Shown here piece by piece: positions 18,323 through 26,862 of a stretch of 64,000 nt of DNA. This stretch comes from Mesorhizobium_L sp035547755 (GTDB taxonomy: Bacteria > Pseudomonadota > Alphaproteobacteria > Rhizobiales > Rhizobiaceae): NCBI GenBank assembly GCA_035547755.1, contig DASZUG010000082.1, forward strand, positions 75,136 to 139,135. Reading direction: 5' to 3'. The notes below the pieces were generated by a model that did no database searches, was not told the DNA's origin, and saw only the letters and a list, made by a program, of their open reading frames with translations. The translations under genes were made by a program, and so were the position numbers. Numbering within the stretch: position 1 is the first letter of the stretch; each line of letters opens with the position of its first letter.

Positions 18323-19078
18323 TCAGCTGAAGCCGATTGCCTGCAATGCGCCGCCATTGCGCTTCAGCCAGGCGCGGCAGCGGTCGGTGTCGGGGCAGAG
18401 TTCACGGCAAAGCGCCCAGAATTTCGGTCCGTGGTTCATTTCCCTGAGATGCGCGACCTCGTGCGCGACGAGATAATCGATGACCGGCGGCGGCGCCATC
18501 ATGATGCGCCAGGAGAAGGAGAGATTTCCTGCAGAGGAGCAGGAGCCCCAGCGGCTCGACGTATCCTTGAAGCGGATCGAGGTCGCCCGCCGCCCGGCCT
18601 TTTGAGTATGCTTCGCCACAAGCGATTCGATCTCGCGTTTCGCCTCGCGCTTCAGGAAATCGGCGACACGGCGCTGCAAATGACCGCGCTCCCCATGGAC
18701 GATCAAAGCAGGGCCTTCGGGCAACTGCCTTATGTTCGCAACACCCCGCGTACCGGCATCATGGACGATGAGATGCGGCACGCCGCGAATAGGGATTTTC
18801 ACACCGGGCCTGACGGCGGGCTGGTCAGGGACTTTCTTCAGGCGCGTTTCCAGCCAACCCTGGTGACGGAGCAGAAAGCGCTCGACCTCCGTCATTTTCA
18901 TTCCCGGCGGCACGGTGACGCGCAGACCCTGACCATCGGCATCGATCCTCAGCGTCAGGCGCCTCGCGCGGGCGTTCTCCACGATCCGGAGCGGCAGGAT
19001 GCGGCCGGCAACCTCATGCGGCCGCTCGAGCGGACCAAAGGAAGAGCCATGCGTTTTCTTGAGAAGGCCGAGGACCAT
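18323..19078 (-). CDS. SprT/YgjP-like metallopeptidase (DUF45)
   Basis: A 251-residue protein of the YgjP/WSS1-like DUF45 family. The zinc motif HEVAHLREMNHGPKFW places metal ligands at H206, H210 and H216 with catalytic E207. The family segment RWGSCSSAGNLSFSW is present, as expected. Members are predicted metal-dependent hydrolases whose substrates are largely unknown. The gene stands between the pirin gene and the DUF2852 gene, all on the minus strand, with a terminator separating it from the DUF2852 gene upstream. Confidence 0.88.
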   Translation of the reverse strand: MVLGLLKKTHGSSFGPLERPHEVAGRILPLRIVENARARRLTLRIDADGQGLRVTVPPGMKMTEVERFLLRHQGWLETRLKKVPDQPAVRPGVKIPIRGVPHLIVHDAGTRGVANIRQLPEGPALIVHGERGHLQRRVADFLKREAKREIESLVAKHTQKAGRRATSIRFKDTSSRWGSCSSAGNLSFSWRIMMAPPPVIDYLVAHEVAHLREMNHGPKFWALCRELCPDTDRCRAWLKRNGGALQAIGFS

Positions 19079-19125
19079 GGGCGCAGATTAAGTGATTCGT
19101 CGGATTGTCAGGAGGCCTTCGGCAA

Positions 19126-19156
19126 GTAAAACGGCGCCGGATAACCGACGCCGTTT
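19126..19156 (-). terminator. Rho-independent terminator of the DUF2852 gene
   Basis: Read on the minus strand, AAACGGCG pairs with CGCCGTTT around an 11-13 base loop and is followed by TTACTT. It starts 28 bases after the DUF2852 stop and ends before the DUF45 start. Confidence 0.75.
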
Positions 19157-19183
19157 GAGCCAAGTATATGGCCCAAAGCCGGC

Positions 19184-19606
19184 TCAGCCTTGCCGGGGCT
19201 CGTCCGGCGCGGGCTTGTTGCGGCCACGCTCGGCCATGAAGCGGTCGAACTCTTCCTTGTCCTTGGCGCGGCGAAGTTCGCGGGCATATTCATCGAACTC
19301 GTTCAGCATTTCATCGACCTTGCGGCGTTCCTCGGCAAGCCGATCAAGCTCCTTCTCGCGCCATTCGTCGAAGGCGACATTGCCTGTGCGGCCCCAGTCG
19401 CGGCGGCGCGAGCGGCCACGGCGGCATCCGGCGAACAGACCGTCCGTGGCGCGGTTGACGTCGCGCTTGAACCCGTCAAGCCTGTCGCCCCAGATGATGT
19501 AGGCGAGCATGGCGAGACCGAGCGGCCAGAACACCATGAAGCCGACGATCATCAGCCCGATCGTGGCCGGCGTCCAGGCGGGGCGGATCAATGCGTTAGC
19601 GTTCAT
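19184..19606 (-). CDS. DUF2852 small membrane protein
   Basis: This 140-residue protein has an N-terminal hydrophobic segment (about residues 14-40, IGLMIVGFMVFWPLGLAML) and a highly charged C-terminal half rich in Arg, Glu and Lys (FDEYARELRRAKDKEEFDRF), probably helical. This matches DUF2852, a family found almost only in alphaproteobacteria, with unknown function. It is preceded by GGAACAGGAGAAG, a strong ribosome site. It forms a single-gene unit with its own terminator. Confidence 0.85.
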   Translation of the reverse strand: MNANALIRPAWTPATIGLMIVGFMVFWPLGLAMLAYIIWGDRLDGFKRDVNRATDGLFAGCRRGRSRRRDWGRTGNVAFDEWREKELDRLAEERRKVDEMLNEFDEYARELRRAKDKEEFDRFMAERGRNKPAPDEPRQG

Positions 19607-19760
19607 CTTCTCCTGTTCCTTCCGTTGGAGGCGGGCCGATCCGGCCGCCTCACAACGAAATGGGAATGGGTGAAATCCGATTCAAGGCCAAAAACGGAAA
19701 AAACTTGACGATGTAAAGATTGAGGGCGCGGCCTGACTTCGATGGAGACCGGCTATGGAC

Positions 19761-20966
19761 CTATTTCATCGCCTCGGCATCGACTTTATCCGCCAGATGC
19801 AAGGCGCGTCCCGGTCTGGAACTCCAGCGATTTCTGGCAAGATCGAGGCCGAGCACCGCAATTCCCGCCGCCAATCCCCAGAAAGCCGAACCAATGCCGA
19901 GAAGCGTCAAGCCTGACGCGGTGACAGCGAAGGACGTGATAGCGGCAGTCCGATCCCCTTCATCGGCGAGCGCGATGGAAAGGGCGTTCGCGAGCGAAGC
20001 GAGAAGCGCGAGGCCGGCCACAAGAACGATCAGATCCTGCGGCAGAACAGCGAAAAGCGCGACCAGCGACGCGCCGAAGATGGCGTAGACGAGGTAAAAG
20101 AAGGCATAGAACGGACCCGTCAGCCAACGTTTCGCAGGATCGGGATGCGATTCCGGCCCGGTGCAGATGGCGGCGGAGATTGCCGATAGATTGGTGCTAT
20201 GCGCCCCGAAAGGTGCGCTGACAGCTGAGAAAAAACCGGTGACGGCGACAAGCGGACCCGGCGGAGGGTCGTATCCCGCGGCGCGCAGCACGGCGAGCCC
20301 GGACAGGTTCTGCGACGCCATCGTCACGAGATAAAGCGGGACCGCCAGACCGAACATCGCTCCTATGGAGAAATGCGGTGCCGTAAAGGTGAGTGTCGAG
20401 AGCGTCGGTGCCGGAAGGACGCCGATCCGCCCTGCCGCATACGCCCCGATCGCACCAAGGATAAGAACAGCCAGCACCGAGAGGGCGGGGTTGAAAAGCC
20501 GGACAAGAAGAAAAAGTGCGATCAGAGGCAGGATGAAGGCCGGGTCGGCCGGAATGGTCTTCACGGCATCCGTGACGAAGCCGACAACGATCCCGGCAAG
20601 CATTCCGGATGCGACCGATGCGGGGATACGCGCAATCAGGCGGGTCAGCGGCTTGAACAGGCCCGTGGCCAACAGCATCAACGCGGCGACAATGAAGGCC
20701 CCGACGGCATCGTTCATCGTGAAGCCCGAACTGACGCCGATGAGAGCGGCGCCCGGCGTCGACCATGCGGCGATGACCGGCATGCGATAGCGCCAGGAAA
20801 GCCAACCTGTTTCAGCGACGAGAGCTAGACAAATCGCTGTGACCCAACTCGCCGTCTGTGCTTCGCTGGCATGCAAAGCTTGTGCGGCGGCGATGATCAG
20901 GGCGAGCGTCCCACCGAAGCCGACGATGGAGGCAACGAAGGCCGAGGCGGGAATCGATGCGCGCAT
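19761..20966 (-). CDS. benE: BenE family benzoate/H+ symporter-like transporter
   Basis: A 401-residue polytopic inner-membrane protein with about eleven hydrophobic segments. The family-typical motifs include AWSTPGAALIGVSSG in the first third and GAHSTNLSAISAAICTG in the middle. BenE proteins were described as benzoate importers, but homologues outside benzoate operons are common and no ben/cat genes are visible here. The ATG overlaps the stop of the upstream hydrolase gene by one base, so the two are probably co-transcribed. Confidence 0.85.
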   Translation of the reverse strand: MRASIPASAFVASIVGFGGTLALIIAAAQALHASEAQTASWVTAICLALVAETGWLSWRYRMPVIAAWSTPGAALIGVSSGFTMNDAVGAFIVAALMLLATGLFKPLTRLIARIPASVASGMLAGIVVGFVTDAVKTIPADPAFILPLIALFLLVRLFNPALSVLAVLILGAIGAYAAGRIGVLPAPTLSTLTFTAPHFSIGAMFGLAVPLYLVTMASQNLSGLAVLRAAGYDPPPGPLVAVTGFFSAVSAPFGAHSTNLSAISAAICTGPESHPDPAKRWLTGPFYAFFYLVYAIFGASLVALFAVLPQDLIVLVAGLALLASLANALSIALADEGDRTAAITSFAVTASGLTLLGIGSAFWGLAAGIAVLGLDLARNRWSSRPGRALHLADKVDAEAMK

Positions 20967-21739
20967 CAGACGACCCGCTCCACCAGTCCTTCCAGCGTAC
21001 GGATCATCATGTCGAGATCCTGCGGCCTGGAAAGCCTGTGGTCGCCGTCACGGATCAACGAAAGCGTCACGTCGTCGGCGGGCAGGTGATCGACCAGCTT
21101 CAGCGCGTGCTGATAGGGAACGTCCGGGTCCTGCATGCCCTGAAGAATGTGGATCGGGCAATGCGTGTCGATGATGCCGTCCAGAACACGATTCTTCCGG
21201 CCGTCCTCTATCAGAGAGCGCGTGTAGATATAGGGCTCGCCGGCATAGTCCGACGGTTGTTCGAAGAAGCCTTTTCGGGCCAAGGCCTCATGGTGATGCG
21301 CCTCAAGCCGCGGTTCGATCAGTTCGGAAGTGAAATCCGGCGCCGGCGCAATCAACAACAGGGCGCCGATGCGGTCGTTTTCGCCTGCCTTGAGAAGTTC
21401 CTGAACCATACGCAGCGCGATCCAGCCACCCATGGACGAGCCGATCAGGATTTGCTTTCCCTTGGTAAAGCGCCGGAAGACGGCGAGGCTTTCCTCCAGC
21501 CATTTGGAGATGGTGCCCTCGGCAAAGGCGCCGCCGCTCTCGCCATGGCCGGAATAATCGTGACGGGTGAACATATGCCCCGACCTTTCGGCCCACCCGC
21601 CGAGAGCTTCCGCCTTGGTGCCGAGCATATCGGACTTGAAGCCGCCGAGCCAGACGATGCCGGGAGCGACGCCCGGACGATGGCGCACCGCGATCGGGAG
21701 GCTGGCGACATCGATAAAGGAGGGAGTGGCGGCGGTCAT
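20966..21739 (-). CDS. Alpha/beta hydrolase
   Basis: A 257-residue alpha/beta-hydrolase fold protein. The nucleophile elbow is GSSMGGW, the HDYSGHGESGG loop is typical, and the C-terminal GDHRLSRPQD supplies the catalytic His. The C-terminal half contains the ILQGMQDPDVPYQHAL strand expected for the acid residue. The substrate is not predictable. It lies upstream of benE with a one-base overlap, and divergent from infC. Confidence 0.88.
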   Translation of the reverse strand: MTAATPSFIDVASLPIAVRHRPGVAPGIVWLGGFKSDMLGTKAEALGGWAERSGHMFTRHDYSGHGESGGAFAEGTISKWLEESLAVFRRFTKGKQILIGSSMGGWIALRMVQELLKAGENDRIGALLLIAPAPDFTSELIEPRLEAHHHEALARKGFFEQPSDYAGEPYIYTRSLIEDGRKNRVLDGIIDTHCPIHILQGMQDPDVPYQHALKLVDHLPADDVTLSLIRDGDHRLSRPQDLDMMIRTLEGLVERVV

Positions 21740-21846
21740 GGATGCATCCCGTCTTTTCGTGGCTGTTCGCCTTCCATGTAAACCAATTGGCGATTATCGT
21801 CTCCACGGCGCGACGAGCGGCGTGATTCTTTCATGCGTCTGTGCTA

Positions 21847-21876
21847 TTGACAGAAAACATAACGCAACGACATAGG
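21847..21876 (+). promoter_or_regulatory. Probable infC promoter
   Basis: A perfect TTGACA (21847-21852) is followed after 18 bases by CATAGG (21871-21876), a weak -10. It lies about 70 bases upstream of the infC start, in the gap divergent from the hydrolase gene. Confidence 0.5.
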
Positions 21877-21947
21877 CGAATGCAGGTCAATCCGGCCCGC
21901 ATCGTCGTTTATTTTTGGTTATCGCAAACAGTTCAGGAGAACCGACC

Positions 21948-22484
21948 ATTCGCAGACCCTTCAAGGCCGCAGCACCCACAAAGGACGGCCCTCGCTCCAA
22001 CACAGATATCAGGGTGCCCAAAGTTCAGCTCATCGACGCGGAAGGTAACAACAGAGGTGTCGTTTCCATAAACGAAGCGCTCCTCCTGGCAGAGGAGGCC
22101 GGTCTCGACCTGGTCGAGATTGCGGCGAATTCCGAGCCGCCTGTCGCCAAGATCACCGATCTCGGCAAGCTCAAATATCAGAGCCAGAAGAAAGCCGCCG
22201 AAGCCCGCAAGCGCCAGAAGACCATCGAGATCAAGGAGATCAAGATGCGTCCCAATATCGACACTCACGACTATGAGGTGAAGATGAAGGCGGTGCGGCG
22301 TTTCTTCGACGAGGGCGACAAGGTCAAGCTCACGCTTCGTTTCCGTGGCCGCGAGATGGCGCATCTGGAACTCGGGATGCAGCTTCTCAACCGCGTGCGC
22401 GAGGAAGTCGAGGAGATCGCCAAGGTCGAGGCCGAGCCGAAACTGGAGGGCCGCCAGATGATGATGGTTCTTTCACCCCGATGA
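21948..22484 (+). CDS. infC: Translation initiation factor IF-3 with ATT start
   Basis: A 178-residue IF-3. The N-terminal domain carries IRVPKVQLIDAEGNNRGVVS, and the C-terminal domain carries KEIKMRPNIDTHDYEVK and the FRGREMAHLELG segment. No ATG or GTG gives the family N-terminus RRPFKA; the ATT at 21948 does, and it has AGGAGA at 21935-21940 with 7 bases of spacing. ATT is the classic rare start of infC, used for autoregulation because IF-3 itself discriminates against it. The frame's first ATG/GTG-like start at 21915 lacks a ribosome site. Confidence 0.95.
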   Translation: MRRPFKAAAPTKDGPRSNTDIRVPKVQLIDAEGNNRGVVSINEALLLAEEAGLDLVEIAANSEPPVAKITDLGKLKYQSQKKAAEARKRQKTIEIKEIKMRPNIDTHDYEVKMKAVRRFFDEGDKVKLTLRFRGREMAHLELGMQLLNRVREEVEEIAKVEAEPKLEGRQMMMVLSPR

Positions 22485-22546
22485 GTTTTGCCTGGAGGGG
22501 GAGGCCCGCCTCAAATTTTCCACCATCGGGGCGTCCCTCGCCGGCC

Positions 22547-23170
22547 ATGGCAACACAATCCGCTCGCTCGCTCGACAGCTATCAGCATGTGCGCCGGGCG
22601 GTCCTTTTTGTTTTCCTGCTCGTGGCGGGATTCGCGCTCTTGTTCGTCAGCTCCTACCCCGAGCAGGGCGAACTCCACGAAGCCGTCGAGTCGGTCGGCA
22701 TCAGCCTGATCGGCATCGCCATTATCGGCCGGCTGTGGTGCACGCTTTATATTGGCGGACGCAAAGCGGCGGAGCTGGTCCAGGACGGCCCCTATTCGAT
22801 CACCCGCAATCCGCTCTACGTCTTTTCTTCGATCGGCGCGGCCGGCGTTGGCGCGCAGACGGGAAGCGTCACCATCGCCGTCTTCTTCGGCGTGGTGACG
22901 GCCGTCTCGTTCCATTTCGTGGCGTGGCGTGAGGAGCGTCTGCTCTCGCGCATTTTCGGCGACAGCTTCACCGCTTATCGCGCGCGCGTGCCGCGCTTCT
23001 TCCCGAAGCTCTCCCTTTACAGGGACAGCGCCACCGTCACTGTCGTGCCTAAACGGCTCTATACGACGTTCATCGACAGCCTCGTCTTCTTCGCGGCCCT
23101 CCCCATTTCCGAATTGATCGAGTGGCTGCAAATCCATCATTACCTCCCGATCTTCCTGCGCCTGCCCTGA
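22547..23170 (+). CDS. Isoprenylcysteine carboxyl methyltransferase family membrane protein
   Basis: A 207-residue protein with five or so membrane segments. The ICMT/PEMT-family catalytic region is seen as GPYSITRNPLYVFSS followed by EERLLSRIFGDSFTAY and VPRFFP. Bacterial members methylate unknown small or lipid substrates with SAM. Two starts are possible: ATG at 22481, overlapping the infC stop as ATGA, and ATG at 22547. The second gives the family N-terminus just before the first membrane helix. The overlap suggests coupling to infC in either case. Confidence 0.75.
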   Translation: MATQSARSLDSYQHVRRAVLFVFLLVAGFALLFVSSYPEQGELHEAVESVGISLIGIAIIGRLWCTLYIGGRKAAELVQDGPYSITRNPLYVFSSIGAAGVGAQTGSVTIAVFFGVVTAVSFHFVAWREERLLSRIFGDSFTAYRARVPRFFPKLSLYRDSATVTVVPKRLYTTFIDSLVFFAALPISELIEWLQIHHYLPIFLRLP

Positions 23171-23197
23171 GATGCCATCGTTGGCGCAACATAGGCG

Positions 23198-23226
23198 TTG
23201 CGCTTTTCACGCCGCATCTGTATAAG
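23198..23226 (+). promoter_or_regulatory. Probable rpmI-rplT promoter
   Basis: TTGCGC (23198-23203) and TATAAG (23221-23226) are separated by exactly 17 bases, about 155 bases before rpmI. The long leader left between this promoter and rpmI could host L20 autoregulation, but I cannot assign a fold. Confidence 0.6.
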
Positions 23227-23380
23227 GCCGCGTTCCCGAACCGCCCGGCAGGGCATGCCGTGGCGGTTCTTAATGCTGAAAGCTTGCGCCTTCTTGACCG
23301 AGTGTAGCGATCGATCGCGAGTTCGGTTTCGTTTCGGTATCCGACACGATGCCGCGCAAGCGACATAACGGAGTAGCAAA

Positions 23381-23590
23381 ATGCCCAAGATGAAGACGAA
23401 ATCAGCCGCCAAGAAGCGGTTCAAGATCACCGGGACCGGCAAGGTCCTGTCGGCTGCGGCAGGCAAGCGCCACGGCATGATCAAGCGCTCGAACAAGTTC
23501 ATTCGCGATGCCCGCGGCACCATGGTTCTTGCCGAACCGGACGCCAAGAAGGTCGTCAAGAATTTTCTTCCAAGTGGCGGTGGCATCTGA
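23381..23590 (+). CDS. rpmI: Ribosomal protein bL35
   Basis: A 69-residue basic protein with the bL35 start MPKMKTKSAAKKRF and the GKVLSAAAGKRHGM segment. It is part of the large ribosomal subunit. The C-terminus (NFLPSGGGI) runs a few residues beyond the usual end. It is preceded by GGAGTAG and followed 79 bases later by rplT, the standard order. Very high Lys/Arg content is as expected. Confidence 0.96.
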   Translation: MPKMKTKSAAKKRFKITGTGKVLSAAAGKRHGMIKRSNKFIRDARGTMVLAEPDAKKVVKNFLPSGGGI

Positions 23591-23669
23591 GCGGTTTCGG
23601 GAAAATTCTTCCGAATTGCGAGCAGACAATCCGCTGACCGGCATCGAGCGTTTTTAAGGAGATCATGAC

Positions 23670-24071
23670 ATGGCACGCGTCAAGAGAGGCGTCACCGCCC
23701 ACGCCAAGCACAAGAAGGTTCTGAAGGCCGCGAGCGGCTTTTACGGCCGCCGCAAGAACACCATTCGCATCGCCAAGCAGGCAGTCGAGAAATCGCTGCA
23801 ATATGCCTATCGCGACCGCAAAAACCGCAAGCGCAATTTCCGCGCGCTGTGGATCCAGCGCATCAATGCGGCGGTGCGCGAGCACGGCCTGACCTATGGC
23901 CGTTTCATCGACGGACTGAACAAGGCCGGCATCGAGATCGACCGCAAGGTGCTGTCCGACATGGCGATCCACGAGCCGCAGGCTTTCGCCGCACTGGTGG
24001 CGCAGTCGAAAAGTTCGCTCGAATATCTGAAGAATACGACGCCGAACGCTTTTGAAAGCGCTGTGGCCTAA
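23670..24071 (+). CDS. rplT: Ribosomal protein bL20
   Basis: A 133-residue bL20 beginning MARVKRGVTAHAKHKKVLKA, with RGVTAHAKHKK and GRRKNTIRIA typical of the rRNA-binding extension and a globular C-terminal domain. It binds 23S rRNA early in assembly and in many bacteria represses its own operon. The ribosome site is AAGGAG. A strong terminator follows 38 bases after the stop, separating it from the Rieske gene. Confidence 0.97.
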   Translation: MARVKRGVTAHAKHKKVLKAASGFYGRRKNTIRIAKQAVEKSLQYAYRDRKNRKRNFRALWIQRINAAVREHGLTYGRFIDGLNKAGIEIDRKVLSDMAIHEPQAFAALVAQSKSSLEYLKNTTPNAFESAVA

Positions 24072-24109
24072 ACCCAGCGCTTCCCAAGCACTTGAAATTC
24101 TGATTTGGG

Positions 24110-24145
24110 AAACCCGCGCTGGCAGGGCTGGCGCGGGTTTTTCTT
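24110..24145 (+). terminator. Rho-independent terminator after rplT
   Basis: A perfect 10-bp stem (AAACCCGCGC at 24110-24119 with GCGCGGGTTT at 24131-24140) is followed by TTCTTTGG. It rules out the ATG at 24105 as the start of the next gene. Confidence 0.92.
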
Positions 24146-24170
24146 TGGTTCTGACAGGTTGGTCCGCGAC

Positions 24171-25265
24171 GTGACGACTGAGAGCAGCGAAAGGACGAAG
24201 GTCGGCATGCTGGCGCTGAGGGCCGAGCCTTTGCGCGGATGCTGGTACATCGCCGCACCCTCGGCGGCAGTGAAACGCGGCAAGTCCGTCGCGCGCACCA
24301 TGCTCGGCGAGCCGGTGCTGATCGTGCGCGGCGCGGACGGCAAGGTCTTCGCGCTTCGCGACGTCTGCGCTCATCGCGGCATTCCGCTCCGCTACGGCGC
24401 CGTGGAGGGATCAAGCGTGCGCTGCTGCTATCATGGCTGGCGCTTCGGTCCAGACGGAATATGCGTCGAGATACCCAGCCTGCGCGAGGGCCAAAGGCTC
24501 GATCTCTCGAAAATCCGCTGCGGCGCCTTCCCCTGCGAGGAGCGTTACGGCCTGATCTGGGTCTATTTCGCCGCTAAGGGCGAACAGCCTTCCGAAGGCC
24601 CGATGCCTGACACGGCTTTCTTGCCGGACATCTCGGACGATCGGCCGCCCGCCGCACTGATCAGTCAGGAATTCGACTGCTCGGTCGATCATGCCGCCTT
24701 TGGCCTGATGGACCCGACGCACGCCGCCTATGTCCACACCTCATGGTGGTTCAAGCGCGGCGCGACGAAACTGAGGCCGAAGGAGAAGAGCTTCGAGCCC
24801 TCCGTCTATGGCTGGCGCATGGTGCGCCACAAGCTGCCGCCGCAGAACCTCGTCTACAAGTTGCTCGGCAAGGATGTCTCGACGGAGATCGCCTACCGGC
24901 TGCCGGGCTACCGCATCGAGCACATCAAGGGCGACCGCCACACCGTCGTCGGTTTGACCGCGATGACACCGATCACCGACGAGAAGACCGAGGTCTACCA
25001 GATCTTCTATGCCACGATGGGTTGGGTGAAGCCGCTCGGGCCGCTGGTGCGCTACCTGATGAACGTCTTCCTCGGGCAGGACCGCCGCGTCGTCGTGCAG
25101 CAGCGCGAAGGCCTGATCAACGCGCCGAAACTGATGCTCATCAACGATGCCGACACGCAGGCGCGCTGGTGGGCGCGCATCAAATCCGAATGGCAGGAAG
25201 CCGAGACGGAGGGGCGCCCCTTCGCCAATCCGCTGAAGCCGCAGACGTTGCGCTGGCGTTCGTAA
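24171..25265 (+). CDS. Rieske non-haem iron oxygenase, alpha subunit
   Basis: About 364 residues. The Rieske [2Fe-2S] site is CAHRGIP plus CCYHGWRF, and the mononuclear iron site reads DHAAFGLMDPTHAAYVH, the 2-His-1-carboxylate arrangement of ring-hydroxylating oxygenases. No small subunit, ferredoxin or reductase gene is nearby, so it must borrow electron partners; many such stand-alone enzymes demethylate or hydroxylate unknown substrates. The start is GTG at 24171 or ATG at 24207. An upstream ATG at 24105 lies in the rplT terminator. It sits 20 bp before pheS. Confidence 0.86.
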   Translation: MTTESSERTKVGMLALRAEPLRGCWYIAAPSAAVKRGKSVARTMLGEPVLIVRGADGKVFALRDVCAHRGIPLRYGAVEGSSVRCCYHGWRFGPDGICVEIPSLREGQRLDLSKIRCGAFPCEERYGLIWVYFAAKGEQPSEGPMPDTAFLPDISDDRPPAALISQEFDCSVDHAAFGLMDPTHAAYVHTSWWFKRGATKLRPKEKSFEPSVYGWRMVRHKLPPQNLVYKLLGKDVSTEIAYRLPGYRIEHIKGDRHTVVGLTAMTPITDEKTEVYQIFYATMGWVKPLGPLVRYLMNVFLGQDRRVVVQQREGLINAPKLMLINDADTQARWWARIKSEWQEAETEGRPFANPLKPQTLRWRS

Positions 25266-25285
25266 CACAATTGCCGGGGAAAGAA

Positions 25286-26377
25286 ATGGATATATCGGAA
25301 CTCGAAACCCTTTCCAACGCTATCATGGCCGAGATCGATCAGACTTCGGACGAGCAGGCGCTCGAGGCGGTCCGTCTTTCGGCGCTCGGCAAGAAAGGCT
25401 CTGTTTCGGAGCGGCTGAAGACGCTGGGCTCCATGACGCCGGAAGAGCGGCAGGTGATGGGGCCGGCCATCAACGGCCTGAAGAGTAAGGTGACGGAAGC
25501 GCTCGCCGCCCGCCGCGCCGCGCTTCGCGATGCGGCGATCACCGCGCGGCTCGTCGAGGAGAAGGTCGATGTCACGCTGCCGGTCAGGGCTGCGCCGGCC
25601 GAACGCGGCCGCATTCATCCGATCAGTCAGGTGATCGACGAGATCGCGGCCATCTTCGGCGATCTCGGCTTCGCCATCGCCGAGGGGCCGGATATCGAGA
25701 CGGATTACTATAACTTCACCGCGCTCAACTTCCCCGAAGGTCATCCTGCGCGCGAGATGCACGACACCTTTTTCTTCAATCCGGACGAGAAGGGCGAAAG
25801 GAAGGTTCTGAGGACCCACACTTCGCCGGTGCAGATCCGGACCATGGAAGCGCAGAAGCCGCCGATCCGCATCGTCATTCCCGGCAAGACCTACCGGCAG
25901 GATTCCGACGCCACGCATTCGCCGATGTTCCACCAGTTGGAAGGGCTGGTGGTCGACAAGGCGGCCAATGTCGCCAACATGAAATGGGTACTGGAAGAGT
26001 TCTGCAAGGCCTTCTTCGAGGTGCCGAGCGTGAAGATGCGCTTCCGCCCCTCCTATTTCCCCTTCACGGAGCCGAGCCTCGAGGTCGATATCCAGTGCGA
26101 TCGTTCGCGGCCGGGCGAGGTGCGCTTCGGCGAGGGCAATGACTGGATGGAGATTTTGGGCTGCGGCATGGTGCACCCGAACGTGCTGCGCTATGGCGGC
26201 CTCGATCCGGACGAATATCAGGGTTTTGCGTGGGGCATGGGGATCGACCGCCTCGCCATGCTCAAATACGGCATGCCGGACCTCCGCGCCTTCTTCGACG
26301 CCGACGTGCGCTGGCTCTCCCATTACGGCTTCCGCCCGCTGGATATTCCGACGCTCTTCGGAGGGCTGAGCAGCTGA
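25286..26377 (+). CDS. pheS: Phenylalanyl-tRNA synthetase alpha subunit
   Basis: A 363-residue class II synthetase subunit. The N-terminal coiled coil covers residues 1-90. The class II motifs are seen in HPISQVIDEIAAIF, GPDIETDYYNFTALN, RTHTSPVQIRTM and the C-terminal GWGMGIDRLAMLKYG-type motif 3 (here AWGMGIDRLAML). It pairs with PheT to charge tRNA-Phe. The ATG at 25286 has GGGGAAAG upstream and gives the standard length; the frame is open much further upstream inside the Rieske gene and is not coding there. pheT is not adjacent: three small genes intervene. Confidence 0.96.
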   Translation: MDISELETLSNAIMAEIDQTSDEQALEAVRLSALGKKGSVSERLKTLGSMTPEERQVMGPAINGLKSKVTEALAARRAALRDAAITARLVEEKVDVTLPVRAAPAERGRIHPISQVIDEIAAIFGDLGFAIAEGPDIETDYYNFTALNFPEGHPAREMHDTFFFNPDEKGERKVLRTHTSPVQIRTMEAQKPPIRIVIPGKTYRQDSDATHSPMFHQLEGLVVDKAANVANMKWVLEEFCKAFFEVPSVKMRFRPSYFPFTEPSLEVDIQCDRSRPGEVRFGEGNDWMEILGCGMVHPNVLRYGGLDPDEYQGFAWGMGIDRLAMLKYGMPDLRAFFDADVRWLSHYGFRPLDIPTLFGGLSS

Positions 26378-26380
26378 GAC

Positions 26381-26583
26381 ATGCCAACTCTCCTTTGGAT
26401 CGGCCTGAACCGCCGCATGTTCACGTCGCCAAGGATGGAAATGACGCAAAGGTTTGGCTGACCGGTTTGGAAGTCAGCTACAACAGGGGCTACAATGCTC
26501 GGGAGTTGCGACAGCTCCTTGAAAAGATTGCCGAGCATCGCGACGAATGGATCGGAGCTTGGAATGACTACTTCGGAATTTGA
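26381..26583 (+). pseudogene. DUF4160 gene with internal deletion and frameshift
   Basis: From base 26398 the frame encodes a good DUF4160 body: DRPEPPHVHVAKDG, then KVWLTG and RELRQLLEKIAEHRDEW, ending at 26583. The expected start (MPT followed by an RIGPYRFFFY-like strand) is reduced to ATGCCAACTCTCCTT at 26381, which is in a different frame and lacks roughly a dozen codons. The gene therefore looks broken near its 5' end. DUF4160 proteins (80-90 residues) usually precede a DUF2442 gene, as here. Whether a shorter product is made from a downstream start is unclear. Confidence 0.7.
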
Positions 26584-26842
26584 GACTGAGGCCGTGCGAC
26601 CCGTCGAAGCGCGCTGCGACCAGAATTTCTTGTTCGTGACCCTGGCCGACGGACGTCAGATTAGGGCGCCCTTGTGGTTTTTTCCGTTCCTGGCCAACGC
26701 GTCGGACAGCGATCGTGCCGTGACCGAACTCGAATTCGCTGGCGTGTGGTGGCCCTTGCTTGATGATGGAGTATCCGTAAAGGGCTTGCTTCTCGGCTGG
26801 AAGGCACCGGGCGCGGTGCCGCCGTCGGTCGCGGCGGAATGA
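26564..26842 (+). CDS. DUF2442 protein
   Basis: A 92-residue protein with the DUF2442 core: EARCDQNFLFVTLADGRQI, then PLWFFPFL and a trailing EFAGVWWPLLDDGVSVKGLL. DUF2442 proteins commonly follow DUF4160 proteins, and the pair has been suggested, not proven, to behave like a toxin-antitoxin module. The ATG at 26564 overlaps the 3' end of the broken DUF4160 gene and gives the family length. An in-frame ATG at 26495 would add unrelated residues. Confidence 0.8.
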   Translation: MTTSEFETEAVRPVEARCDQNFLFVTLADGRQIRAPLWFFPFLANASDSDRAVTELEFAGVWWPLLDDGVSVKGLLLGWKAPGAVPPSVAAE

Positions 26843-26862
26843 CAGGGTCCGAGGAGCAGCAA

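Noticed and set aside
24105..24170. ATG at 24105 as the Rieske start
   Set aside because: It would place codons inside the rplT terminator stem.
25052..26449. 465-codon minus-strand frame
   Set aside because: It runs antisense to the essential pheS gene and has no recognisable domain.
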